A DNA stretch of 64,000 nucleotides from an uncultured Eubacteriales bacterium (GCA_902496015.1 CABUZJ010000004.1:42938-106937); one strand, 5' to 3'. Counted from the stretch's first letter, positions 9,595-17,740 are shown. Made by a program: numbers and translations. Notes: generated from the letters alone by a model not told the origin.

Positions 9595-9623
9595 ATATTA
9601 CAACACAAATTATCTTGTTGCAA
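9595..9623 (-). promoter_or_regulatory. Promoter placing transcription start at the ATG (leaderless)
   Basis: TTGCAA, 17 nt, TAATAT, 6 nt, ATG on the minus strand. The expected start of transcription falls on or next to the start codon. Confidence 0.6.
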
Positions 9624-9695
9624 ACAAAACAAAGAAAATTTATTTTAAAAACACAAAATTTTATAAATATCTTAATTTTTAAGATAAAAACCCAC

Positions 9696-9770
9696 TTATT
9701 AACAAAGTTATTAACAAGTTATTAACAAATTGTTAACAACTTTTATTACTTACTGACAAGTTGTTAACAC
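9696..9770. repeat. Cluster of TTATTAACA / TTGTTAACA repeats
   Basis: Three TTATTAACAA copies about 11 bp apart are followed by TTGTTAACAAC and TTGTTAACAC. They lie upstream of the YwaF-like gene and could be binding sites for a regulator or, less likely, relaxed DnaA boxes. There is no origin-type gene context. Confidence 0.5.
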
Positions 9771-9847
9771 AAAATCAAATATTTGTTTGTTATTAAATTA
9801 TAAAAATTATAGTTCTTTTATTGCCTATTCAAAATTTAAAATATAAT

Positions 9848-9885
9848 TAATAAAAAATTACCCTTTTGTTTTTTAGGGTAATTTT
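9848..9885 (-). terminator. Terminator of the Ig-like lipoprotein gene
   Basis: AAAATTACCCT pairs with AGGGTAATTTT. On the minus strand a TTTTTTATTA tail follows, 22 bp after the stop codon. Confidence 0.8.
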
Positions 9886-9906
9886 GGTATTTTTTATATT
9901 ACTCAT

Positions 9907-11748
9907 TTACACTGCTTTACTATATGTTTCACCATTATAAACAAAACTTTCAATAATGCCGGCTTTAACAATAATATCGCTAATTTCTATAATATTACCT
10001 TCACTTTCCACTCTAACGCTATTGTTTTCAACAATAACAGTAACAGAATAAGTTTCATAAGTTGAATTATCTGTTAAATCATATTCTCCATTTGATATTT
10101 CGTAAATATATAAAAAATTGAAACTAGGAGAAATATAACTTTCAGCAAATTTTGCTTCCGTTAAGATTTCTTCTATTATTAATGTATCTGTTATACTATT
10201 CGGTGCAATATAATTTTTCTCGTCAATTTCAAAACTAACTAAAACAGTATATTCGCCTGCTTCCACAGGAACTATTGAACTTCCATTATATGTTATGCTG
10301 TATGAAATAATCCCATCTGGCAAAATACCTTCTAGTTGAACTTCTTTTGCTGTGCCGTCATAAGTTGCGTTCAAGTTGGTAAGAGTTAATCCTGAAATGT
10401 CTATTGTTGCCTTAGCAATTTCATATTCAAAAGTGCATTTTTCTTGTGGTAACACATAGTTCAAGTTATTTAAACTTACACTAGCAACATATTTCCCAGC
10501 ATCAGTTTGAACATTATTAGAATAAATTAATTCTACATTATCACCTTCAACCACATCACTTGTGTTAAGTGTTGCTAAAATGGTGTGGGCAGATTTGTTA
10601 TATGTTAAGCCTTCCGCATTGTTCCAATCTAAATCTAAAATTATTGGATTAATTGTGAAATTTGCAGTTAACACTATATCTTCATAATTTTTAAACTTAT
10701 ATGTTAAATAAACTTTATATGTGCCTACTTGGCTAACACCATTTTGACTACTATAAGTTGTTGCTTCATTAGAATATTGATAAATTTCAGCAATTGAACT
10801 TTCTTCAATTTGTGTATTTTTATTAAAAATTATAGGATTAGCTGGACTTATTGTTTGAATTTGACCATTATATGTAGATACTTCGTTTTTAAAGTTTACA
10901 TCTTCATTTGTAACACTTGGTGCTGTTGCTTTTCTTATTACCCACACAAAAGGGTTATTTTCAGTTGGTGTTTGCGTTATATCTAAATAATAATTCTTTG
11001 CATCTCCAACAGATTTTAACCCAGCAATATAAGCACTATATACGCCTGCATAAACTCCTGTTTCATCGCCACCAACATACGCTTGCACATTATCCCCATC
11101 TAACACGCCATTAACAACTGCATTAACTTCGTAAGCATTGCCATTATAAACATAGTCTCCGTCAGCCATAACAATAGATGCCGTTACAGTTTTAGGCTCA
11201 ATTTTTATTTCGCAAGATTTTGTTACAGGTTCATAACCATCTTTTGTAACGGTAACCCTTACAACATAAGTTCCTGCATTAACAGCACCTTCAAACGCTT
11301 TCTCTTGACCCATTTCAACATAAGTTTTAGTTATGGTAGCACCATCCATAACACCAGATAAATTTACATCATGGATAGTCTTATCGTAAGTATATGTTCC
11401 TCCGGTTAAAGAAAAATCTAAACCTTGCCTTAAAGAAACACTATAAGTAAATTCAGTAGATTTACCTTTATATGTAATTTTAGCCACAGCGTTTTCAACA
11501 ATTTGTTCAGTTGAAAAGTTTTCAATTTTCACATCTTTATCGGTTAAAGCAACCTCAAAATATTTGTTCCCACTTTTTGCAATAAGCACAGAGCCATCAG
11601 GATTAAAAGATTCCCCCACATAATATTCAGTTTTTATAATACCTTCTTTTATGGCAATCGAATCAATTTTATTACTACACCCAGTAAATGCCACTCCCGA
11701 TAACACAACAAACATTAAAGCACATAAACTAAATATTAACTTTTTCAT
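9907..11748 (-). CDS. Surface lipoprotein with Ig-like and MBG-type repeats
   Basis: A 613-residue lipoprotein with signal peptide MKKLIFSLC...VAFTGC (lipobox Cys about residue 24). Residues 30-105 look like a bacterial Ig-like group 3 domain (IAIKEGIIKTEYYVGESFNPDGSV). Five or more MBG-type modules follow, each with the 'YDGTAKEV...G...AGEYTVLVSF' rhythm (for example residues 112-185, 190-270, 375-445 and 450-525). GGAGG precedes the ATG. It is the third such lipoprotein in the first 12 kb and is monocistronic between terminators. A role as an extracellular stalk or adhesin is inferred from domain content only. Confidence 0.85.
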   Translation of the reverse strand: MKKLIFSLCALMFVVLSGVAFTGCSNKIDSIAIKEGIIKTEYYVGESFNPDGSVLIAKSGNKYFEVALTDKDVKIENFSTEQIVENAVAKITYKGKSTEFTYSVSLRQGLDFSLTGGTYTYDKTIHDVNLSGVMDGATITKTYVEMGQEKAFEGAVNAGTYVVRVTVTKDGYEPVTKSCEIKIEPKTVTASIVMADGDYVYNGNAYEVNAVVNGVLDGDNVQAYVGGDETGVYAGVYSAYIAGLKSVGDAKNYYLDITQTPTENNPFVWVIRKATAPSVTNEDVNFKNEVSTYNGQIQTISPANPIIFNKNTQIEESSIAEIYQYSNEATTYSSQNGVSQVGTYKVYLTYKFKNYEDIVLTANFTINPIILDLDWNNAEGLTYNKSAHTILATLNTSDVVEGDNVELIYSNNVQTDAGKYVASVSLNNLNYVLPQEKCTFEYEIAKATIDISGLTLTNLNATYDGTAKEVQLEGILPDGIISYSITYNGSSIVPVEAGEYTVLVSFEIDEKNYIAPNSITDTLIIEEILTEAKFAESYISPSFNFLYIYEISNGEYDLTDNSTYETYSVTVIVENNSVRVESEGNIIEISDIIVKAGIIESFVYNGETYSKAV

Positions 11749-11957
11749 ATTTCCTCCAAAGTATTATAAATTCTACCATACAAATTAACAATATAAAAAT
11801 TAACAAAATCCTTTGTCAAGATTAAACATTATTTCAAAATTAAACAAAATCTTACAAAATTCGGCAAATTATTCCGTTCATGAATATCTATATTATTAAT
11901 ATATTAAATTTTAGCATAATTTATTAAGCCGTTCAACTAAATAAATAATTTTGACAT

Positions 11958-12016
11958 AAAAAAAGTATCAATAAGAACAAATGAACAAATTTTTGCACTT
12001 ATTGATACTCTTTTTA
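11958..12016 (-). terminator. Bidirectional terminator after the hydrogenase gene
   Basis: AGTATCAATAAG pairs with CTTATTGATACT. The minus-strand tail is TTTTTTTATG and a T-run is also present on the plus strand. The rest of the roughly 380-bp gap to the lipoprotein start shows nothing else I can name. Confidence 0.75.
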
Positions 12017-12127
12017 TTATGCCCCAAAAATTTTAAAATAAACTAAAAAAGTTAATTTTATTAATAAATTTTTTATGTAATTTTATAGATATTCAAAATA
12101 AGGAGTTTAAAATCAAATTTAAAACAA

Positions 12128-13390
12128 TTACTTTCTCTTAACATGTAAAATATCATAGGCAAGGCTTCCGCCAAATTCGCCCAAAAAGTTTTCATAAAGA
12201 GATATAATTGCAGGATTTTCAAAAGAATTTTTATAATTGCATTTAAGTGCTCTATTATATAAACCTTGTGCACGCATTTTAACTGCTTGTTCCCTATTAT
12301 TACTTAATGGTTGTCCTCCACCGCCCACACAACCGCCATCACAAGCCATAACTTCAATGAAACTATAAGGGCTATTATTTTTAACACATTCATCTAGCAA
12401 AGGCTTGGCATTAGCCAACCCCGACACACAAGCAATCTTGATTTCTTTCCCTTTTGCAAAAATCGTTGCTTCTCTTATTCCTTTCTTTCCACGAACTAAA
12501 TTAAATGTCGCTTTTTTTATTTCAAACTCTTTATGCTTTGCACTTGAACTTTCCATAACCGCTTCCATAACACCGCCAGAGTTTCCAAAAATAACTCCCG
12601 CCCCCGAAGAAAGACCAAATTCATTGTCAAATTCTGCATCTTCAAGGCTATTTAAATCTATTCCCTTTAACTTAATAATATCTGCTAAATCTATAGTTGT
12701 TAATGTGCAATCCACATCATAGCCTTGTTTAGTGTGTCCCACTTTAAGTCTTTCTAGTTTTTTCGCCACACAAGGAACAATGCTAACTACAAATAGATTA
12801 GAATTAATTATATTTAATTTTTTTGCAAAATAACTATTTAAAATTGCCCCAAACATCTGTTGTGGAGATTTACAAGTAGATAATTTAGAAATTAAACTTG
12901 GATATGCTCTTTCAACATAAGCCACCCAAGCTGGACAACATGATGTAAGCATTGGTAAATTTTTACCACTATCAAGCCTAGCTTTAAATTCACATGCTTC
13001 TTCAACAGTTGTTAAATCGGCAGCAAAATTCATATCAAACACATAGTCTACCCCTATCATTTTTAATGCATTAACCATTTTACCAGTAACATCAGTTCCA
13101 AGTGGCATATTAAATGCTTCGCCAAGGCTTGTTCTAATAGAAGGAGCTGTGTAAGCAACAACCTTAATTTTAGGGTTAATAATTGCAGACAAAAATAGAT
13201 TAATTTCGCTTTTTTGGTCTAATATTTGCAATTTTTGCCCACATTTTGCACATTTTAAACTTTTTTTAATAAATTCCTGCCCTAAACTAGACATACATAA
13301 GAAGTCGCTAAAATCTTGTTTTAATTCACTCATAATGTGTTCACAACTTGGGCACAAATATTTAATAGATTTCTTTACTTTATTTTGCAT
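12128..13390 (-). CDS. [FeFe]-hydrogenase H-domain protein with a zinc-ribbon-like N-terminus
   Basis: A 420-residue protein with all three H-cluster motifs: TSCCPAW (residues 149-155), VPCVAKKLE (205-213; the usual M is V) and EVMACDGGCVGGGGQP (346-361). The four cubane-ligating Cys and the proton-path Cys are present. Standard clostridial hydrogenases carry N-terminal 2Fe-2S and 2x4Fe-4S domains. Here the first 60 residues hold only CPSC (13-16) and CAKC (47-50), which looks like a zinc ribbon or rubredoxin-like knuckle. It may be an H2 sensor or a compact catalytic enzyme. No maturation genes (hydEFG) are nearby. A GGAG site precedes the ATG; the terminator lies downstream. Confidence 0.85.
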   Translation of the reverse strand: MQNKVKKSIKYLCPSCEHIMSELKQDFSDFLCMSSLGQEFIKKSLKCAKCGQKLQILDQKSEINLFLSAIINPKIKVVAYTAPSIRTSLGEAFNMPLGTDVTGKMVNALKMIGVDYVFDMNFAADLTTVEEACEFKARLDSGKNLPMLTSCCPAWVAYVERAYPSLISKLSTCKSPQQMFGAILNSYFAKKLNIINSNLFVVSIVPCVAKKLERLKVGHTKQGYDVDCTLTTIDLADIIKLKGIDLNSLEDAEFDNEFGLSSGAGVIFGNSGGVMEAVMESSSAKHKEFEIKKATFNLVRGKKGIREATIFAKGKEIKIACVSGLANAKPLLDECVKNNSPYSFIEVMACDGGCVGGGGQPLSNNREQAVKMRAQGLYNRALKCNYKNSFENPAIISLYENFLGEFGGSLAYDILHVKRK

Positions 13391-13682
13391 TATTATCTCC
13401 TATCCATAGTTTACAAAAAAACATTATGTTTAGCAATTAAATAATAGAAAAAATTAATTAATAGTAAATGAAAAACTATTTTTTGAAGTTAAATAAAAAT
13501 AATTAAAGCTTAATCAAATAAACAATAAAATAATTATTATTGCTAATTTTATTAATTATTACATGCGAAAAATAAAAAAATCGCAAAATTAAATAAAAAA
13601 ATAAAAAAAATAATGAAAATTTGCGTGCTTTTAAAATAAAATAGTGTTAATATTATATTAATAAATTATTAAGGTGATCACC

Positions 13683-14594
13683 ATGAAAAAAATTCCTGTT
13701 ATAATTGATGCCGACCCAGGCATAGATGATGCTGTTGCACTTATGATGGCAGTTAAAAATAAATTATTAGATATTAAATTAATTACCTGCACAGCGGGAA
13801 ATACAAGCCTTGAAAATGTAGCAACTAACACTCTTAATGTATTAGAACTTTTTGATGCCCCACAAATTCCTGTGGCATTAGGCAGAGCCACGCCCATAGC
13901 TCGTCCTTCTTTTTCAAAAGAAGTTTACCACGGAGCAAATGGCCTTGGGGGGTTTGAATTTGAGAAAAATAATCGAAAGCCTTCAAATCTTTCAGCGCTT
14001 GAAAGTTTTCATAAAATTTTAAGTGAAAGCCAAGAAAAAATTACAGTTGTTGCATTAGGTCCACTTTCAAATATTGCTGATTTAATTTCCACATATCCAC
14101 AAGATCTTCAAAATATTGAAAAACTAATATTTATGGCTGGAAGTATTGAAGAAGACGGAATAAAAACTCCTTATGCTGAATTTAATATTTCTAGCGACCC
14201 AGAAGCAGCAGAGATTGTTTTTAACTCTAATCTTTCAATGGTAATGGTTCCAATGGAAATGGGACACACAGCATATCTAGACTGGAAAGAGGTTTTTTTA
14301 ACTAAACAAGAAAATACCACTGGTGAAGTTTTAGAATATATTTTTAGGTCATATAATGATGGTCATGTTAAAAATGGAATTGCCACTCATGATGGCACAA
14401 CAATTGCCTATTTATTAGCACCTCACATTTTTGAAACATTACCTGCCTTTGTAAGTGTTAAATATTTCAAAGAAATTGAATCAGGCGTAGCAATTTGTAA
14501 TTTTCAACAAAAGCCAAACATGAGAGTTTGCACAAGAATTAACATAAAGTCATTTAAAAAACTATATTTTAAAGCATTGTCAAAATGTAATTAA
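13683..14594 (+). CDS. Inosine/uridine-preferring nucleoside hydrolase
   Basis: A 303-residue hydrolase that cleaves the N-glycosidic bond of ribonucleosides for base salvage. The calcium-binding DxDxxxDD signature is D9-A-D11-P-G-I-D15-D16. 'MAGSIEEDGIKTPYAEFNISSDPEAA' is the conserved centre, and HDGTT (residues 236-240) supplies the late His-Asp pair. I start at ATG 13683 with AAGGTG 6 nt upstream, rather than at the GTG nine bases earlier that overlaps that site. It is cytoplasmic by lack of a signal peptide. The DAC-like gene follows 36 bp downstream and may be cotranscribed. Confidence 0.9.
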   Translation: MKKIPVIIDADPGIDDAVALMMAVKNKLLDIKLITCTAGNTSLENVATNTLNVLELFDAPQIPVALGRATPIARPSFSKEVYHGANGLGGFEFEKNNRKPSNLSALESFHKILSESQEKITVVALGPLSNIADLISTYPQDLQNIEKLIFMAGSIEEDGIKTPYAEFNISSDPEAAEIVFNSNLSMVMVPMEMGHTAYLDWKEVFLTKQENTTGEVLEYIFRSYNDGHVKNGIATHDGTTIAYLLAPHIFETLPAFVSVKYFKEIESGVAICNFQQKPNMRVCTRINIKSFKKLYFKALSKCN

Positions 14595-14639
14595 AATAGT
14601 CTTTAAATTAAAACCACTAAATATGAAGGAGTGACAACA

Positions 14640-15983
14640 ATTAAAAGGGAGCAATTCACAAAATTCATAGAAGACCATGTGCTTTCAATGTTCACAGGCA
14701 GCGAAATTGTTGGCAGTGAAGACTCTACATCTAGAGATGCAATAGTTGCCCTTGGAAGTGGTGGCACAATAATGGTTAAATTTATTAAGGCGGACACTTA
14801 CCGCCTTATTATCAAACGAGTTCAACCTTTTAAAAGTTTTGAAGTCAGCCTTGTTCGCTCAATAATAGAAGAAATGGGGGCAATATATTCATCTAATATA
14901 AATAGTTCATACATTAAAGATGTTGAACCTTTGGTTATTCAAAAAGCAATTTGTAAAGCCCTATCTCCCACTGCAAATAAAACTTTGCACGAGTTGTTAA
15001 GTTCAATGGAATCATGGGCACAGCGAACATATGAAGGAAATAAAACAACTTTTGGATTTATTGTTTCAAACAAAAAAGCGAATGCTAAATCAAATTCAAA
15101 TTTACATATCACTAAATTTTTAAAAAACGACTTCTCTGCTCTATTAAGTGATGGCGTAAACACTTGTCTTGAAATTTCATCTAATGGATACCTGCTAAAT
15201 TATCTTACCGTTCCAAAAACTTTTGACCAAGAACTTTTAGTGCCTTATCAATATATAAGACTTGCAAGTTTATGCACTGGTAATCGCGTGGGGGTTTGTC
15301 TGTTAGCAAATGGGGATATTCTATTATTCCGTCAAAAAACCTTGCTATTTGCCAAACGAAATGGCAGTTGGGTTAGTTTTAGTCATGAAGAAATTATTAG
15401 CAAACTGGCAGATAGAAGCGGAGAGTACACACAAGAAGTTAGAAAAGCCATATATCTATCAACACTAGATACGGCTTTTGCTAGAACAGGCGGTTGTATT
15501 GTGCACTTAAATAAAGATGACTATTTTAATGTTTTAAAACACATAGATATATGTGATGTTTTAAATGCTGAATGCTATCAATATAAATTACAAGAAAATA
15601 TTAGCACTTCATTTTTCATAGATGCAACCGAAGAAACTGAAACAAAGTCATTTGACGAATTTTTAACTGAAGATAAAATGACAAAAAGTGCTAACTTAAT
15701 TCAAATAATAAATGGTAAAAAGTTTTATGATTTAGATAGAAAACTAAGACTTGAACTGATGAGCATAGACGGTGCAACTGTAATAGATGCCGATGGTAAC
15801 ATTTTAGCAGTGGGTGCAATAATTAAAATAGAAGCAGGAAGCACAGGTGGAGGAAGATTAGCAGCTGCACGCACGCTTTCAAAATATGGAATGAGTATAA
15901 AAATATCAAATGATGGTAGAATGGAAGGATTTAGCATGGACAAACAAAAATTGCGTGTTCGCCCTCTTTTTGTGTTGGGTTAA
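14640..15983 (+). CDS. Diadenylate-cyclase-like protein with large N-terminal sensor-like region
   Basis: About 447-450 residues. The last 175 resemble a DisA_N/DAC domain: 'LSTLDTAFARTGGCIVHL', then 'SIDGATVIDADGNILAVGAII' with the DGA motif, then 'GGGRLAAARTLSKYG' where active cyclases carry T-R-H-R-A-A. The RHR motif is therefore altered and c-di-AMP synthesis is uncertain. The first 270 residues have no domain I can name; DAC proteins with N-terminal DACN-type sensor domains are known. Start: AAGGAGTGA overlaps a GTG at 14631, whereas an in-frame ATT at 14640 has ideal spacing, so either a rare ATT start or the GTG is used. No membrane segments. Confidence 0.65.
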   Translation: MKREQFTKFIEDHVLSMFTGSEIVGSEDSTSRDAIVALGSGGTIMVKFIKADTYRLIIKRVQPFKSFEVSLVRSIIEEMGAIYSSNINSSYIKDVEPLVIQKAICKALSPTANKTLHELLSSMESWAQRTYEGNKTTFGFIVSNKKANAKSNSNLHITKFLKNDFSALLSDGVNTCLEISSNGYLLNYLTVPKTFDQELLVPYQYIRLASLCTGNRVGVCLLANGDILLFRQKTLLFAKRNGSWVSFSHEEIISKLADRSGEYTQEVRKAIYLSTLDTAFARTGGCIVHLNKDDYFNVLKHIDICDVLNAECYQYKLQENISTSFFIDATEETETKSFDEFLTEDKMTKSANLIQIINGKKFYDLDRKLRLELMSIDGATVIDADGNILAVGAIIKIEAGSTGGGRLAAARTLSKYGMSIKISNDGRMEGFSMDKQKLRVRPLFVLG

Positions 15984-16267
15984 AATAAAAAAATCTAATT
16001 CATAAGTATTTTTATTTTAATTGCGAACATACAATTCATATTAATTAATTATTAAACTAAACTTAAAAAACTAAAAACCACAAAACCATAAATATACCAA
16101 TAAAATAAATATTAAATATTATACAAAAAACATAAAAATTTTTTAAATAAATTTAGAGAAAATACTTTAAATTTAAAAAATAATATGCTATACTACTTTT
16201 GTTTCCACATAAAATAATAAATATCTGGAAACAAAACAAAACAAAACATAAAATATAATATAAAAAT
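15984..16267. other. AT-rich spacer upstream of tRNA-Ser(GCT)
   Basis: About 280 bases with no reading frame or hairpin I can support. It should carry the tRNA promoter. Confidence 0.4.
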
Positions 16268-16361
16268 GGAGAGATACTCAAGTGGCTGAAGAGGATGCCC
16301 TGCTAAGGCGTTAGTACGGCTTTAAACCGTAGCGCGGGTTCAAATCCCGCTCTCTCCGCCA
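16268..16361 (+). tRNA. tRNA-Ser (anticodon GCT)
   Basis: GGAGAGA pairs with TCTCTCC, then G and an encoded CCA. The anticodon loop is CTGCTAA with anticodon GCT. A long variable arm and GGTTCAAATCC are present. Confidence 0.95.
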
Positions 16362-16366
16362 ATTGT

Positions 16367-16409
16367 GAGCAATCCGAACCCTTTGGGTTTGATTGCTCCT
16401 TTTTATTTT
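16367..16409 (+). terminator. Terminator after tRNA-Ser(GCT)
   Basis: GAGCAATC...GAACCC pairs with GGGTTTGATTGCTC, then CTTTTTATTTT. It is nearly identical to the terminator at 7524-7566. Confidence 0.8.
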
Positions 16410-16501
16410 CTACATATTCTATCTCTTGTTTAATGTCTGGCTTTTTACTTAACTTTAATTGTATTTTTATAGTTGTCATCGTATAATGCAGTTTTTATTG
16501 A

Positions 16502-16612
16502 CTACCAACCATTTCTTTCGGCATATTCTTTGCACATTCTAAGTTGTTCATCAATGCTCTGTTCTGTTTGACTATCACTTGAATATCTTGTGTAAGTAGA
16601 AGCGTTATTCAT
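16502..16612 (-). pseudogene. Truncated large serine recombinase, N-terminal stub
   Basis: A 36-residue frame, MNNASTYTRYSSDSQTEQSI then DEQLRMCKEYAERNGW, ends at TAG. This is the typical N-terminus of large serine recombinases (Y-x-R-x-S-S-D, with the catalytic Ser in the RYSS motif, then Q-S-I-x-x-Q). The frame stops where the second beta-strand should begin, and no continuation is found on either side. It cannot simply be the missing 5' end of the recombinase relic at 18.8-20.1 kb, because on this strand a 5' end should lie at higher coordinates. It comes from another copy or a rearrangement. Confidence 0.75.
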
Positions 16613-16654
16613 AAATTACTATCCTTTTTGTTCTTTACTATAACATAAAACCAA

Positions 16655-16704
16655 CAAAAAAATCAGCCCCTTTGACAAAATTTTTGTCTTAAAAGCTGAT
16701 TTTT
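16655..16704 (-). terminator. Terminator of the unknown 140-residue gene
   Basis: AAAAATCAGC...GCTGATTTTT forms the outer stem and GACAAAA/TTTTGTC an inner one. A TTTTTTTGTTGG tail follows on the minus strand. Confidence 0.7.
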
Positions 16705-16710
16705 ATGTTT

Positions 16711-17133
16711 TTATAATTCGCTTGTTGATTCTTCGATTGGTTGAGTATTTACCTTTTCCTTTTGGACAACCAACCCCATCAATTTTGGCTCATTAATAAT
16801 AAATGTTTTCCAACTTTCATAAGGTAATCCTGCACGAAATCTTTTACGAAGTGTCTCTGGTTCTACACCATCTTTTATTTTAACAAACCATTCTTTATCT
16901 TCTTGTTTAAATATATCAAAATAATCGCCATGTTCTTTTGACCATTCCATAAGACCATCTTCATCAGGTATAACCACAAATCTCTTGTTAAAAGTTTTTG
17001 CCATATAGTCTATTAAATCTTGAACATATTCTTCATGAACGTCCATACTAATTTGTCTTTTGCCCATTTTTTCGCTTATAGTTAATAACTCGTTTGCTAT
17101 TACACAACCATCTGTAATAAAATACACTTCCAC
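16711..17133 (-). CDS. Unknown 140-residue protein
   Basis: I do not recognise this family. The protein is soluble, acidic and rich in aromatics (MEVYFITDGCVIANEL at the N-terminus; FRAGLPYESWKTFIINEPKL near residue 110), with no Cys cluster and no membrane segment. The start is placed at GTG 17133: AAGGAG lies 6 nt before it. A TTGCTT-N17-TATAAC promoter at 17158-17186 would put the transcript start near 17151, which excludes the longer in-frame start at 17178. It sits among mobile-element relics between a recombinase stub and a candidate RNA, so it may be element cargo. Confidence 0.6.
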   Translation of the reverse strand: MEVYFITDGCVIANELLTISEKMGKRQISMDVHEEYVQDLIDYMAKTFNKRFVVIPDEDGLMEWSKEHGDYFDIFKQEDKEWFVKIKDGVEPETLRKRFRAGLPYESWKTFIINEPKLMGLVVQKEKVNTQPIEESTSEL

Positions 17134-17157
17134 ACCATTCTCCTTATTTCTGATTAA

Positions 17158-17186
17158 GTTATAGCACAAAGCCATCAAAAAAGCAA
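17158..17186 (-). promoter_or_regulatory. Promoter of the unknown 140-residue gene
   Basis: On the minus strand TTGCTT, 17 nt, TATAAC. It ends 25 nt upstream of the GTG start, and the AAGGAG lies between them. Confidence 0.55.
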
Positions 17187-17215
17187 TTCCTAAACTAGAA
17201 AAAATAAGGAGCAGG

Positions 17216-17365
17216 ATAAGGAAATAGACTTAAACTCGCTTTTTAGGAGTTAAGAAGCCTTATATAATAAGTCTTTCTAATGATTCACCCCACAAAAGCT
17301 AAAGTTTCACTTTTGAGTCATTTCCTCTTATTAGACCAAGTGGGAAACCCACTTGTCTTTTTTTT
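17216..17365 (+). ncRNA. Candidate structured small RNA with cloverleaf fold and terminator
   Basis: Four helices fit together without a reading frame. P1 is 17216-17225 with 17320-17331 (10 bp, 2-nt bulge). P2 is CTTAAACTC/GAGTTAAG (17229-17254, one bulge). P3 is AAGCCTTAT/ATAAGTCTT (17255-17275, one mismatch, 3-nt loop). P4 is AATGATTCA/TGAGTCATT (17279-17322) enclosing CAAAAG/CTTTTG. A perfect terminator follows: CAAGTGGG, AAA, CCCACTTG, then TCTTTTTTTT. It could be a free RNA or a leader attenuator of the gene at 17467. It matches no riboswitch consensus I know. The + strand is chosen from the T-run. No promoter could be assigned. Confidence 0.45.
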
Positions 17366-17373
17366 GTCGAAAA
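17362..17373 (+). promoter_or_regulatory. Candidate Spo0A box
   Basis: TTTTGTCGAAAA matches the 0A-box consensus (TTTGTCGAA). It lies 25 bp before a TATAAT at 17399-17404 that would drive the 79-residue gene. That placement, about -49 to -38, fits activation by Spo0A. Confidence 0.45.
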
Positions 17374-17440
17374 TATAGAAAATTGGAAAGAAAAATGTTA
17401 TAATAAACGTGGACTTTAAATAGTCAAAGTGTTCTTTGGT

Positions 17441-17484
17441 GTTATTCGCTTTTTAAGTAAGTAATTATGAGAAAAACGAATAAC
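17441..17484 (+). promoter_or_regulatory. Hairpin enclosing the start codon of the next gene
   Basis: GTTATTCG and TTTTT (17441-17454) pair with AAAAA and CGAATAAC (17472-17484), 13 bp with one unpaired C. The ATG and the only weak ribosome binding sequence lie in the 17-nt loop. This suggests translational control. Confidence 0.45.
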
Positions 17485-17706
17485 AATCAATGTTTTATTG
17501 ATTGTAAAGATATAGATGAAAACACTGCTGTTTTTGATTTTAATTCACACGAACTAAAATTAGGTAAAGTTAATTTAAACTCAAAGCAGATAGAAAAAAT
17601 ATCTTTTCTTCTTGCTCATGATTTAAAAACCTTTGCCGAAACAAATGGCAACTTTCCAAACCTATCAGCAAATGCAGTTTATACCCATTTGCAAAACAAT
17701 CAATAA
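17467..17706 (+). CDS. Small unknown protein (79 residues)
   Basis: No recognised domain. The protein is acidic and Asn-rich (13 Asn), with no signal peptide or membrane segment; 'KQIEKISFLLAHDLKTFAE' may form a helix. TATAAT at 17399-17404 and a Spo0A-like box upstream are the likely promoter. The start codon lies in the loop of a 13-bp hairpin that continues into the coding region, and the ribosome binding site is poor. It shares a perfect palindromic terminator with the protease gene on the other strand. It could equally be the target of the structured RNA just upstream. Confidence 0.55.
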   Translation: MRKTNNNQCFIDCKDIDENTAVFDFNSHELKLGKVNLNSKQIEKISFLLAHDLKTFAETNGNFPNLSANAVYTHLQNNQ

Positions 17707-17740
17707 AAAAAGGAAGAAGTTTAAACTTCTTCCTTTTTTA
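17705..17740. terminator. Bidirectional palindromic terminator
   Basis: A 17-bp perfect palindrome, AAAAAAGGAAGAAGTTT and its complement, with T-runs on both strands. It serves the converging 79-residue gene and the protease gene. Confidence 0.85.

Noticed and set aside
9696..9770. Replication origin with DnaA boxes
   Set aside because: The repeats differ from TTATCCACA at two positions, and no dnaA, dnaN, gyrase or rpmH gene is nearby.
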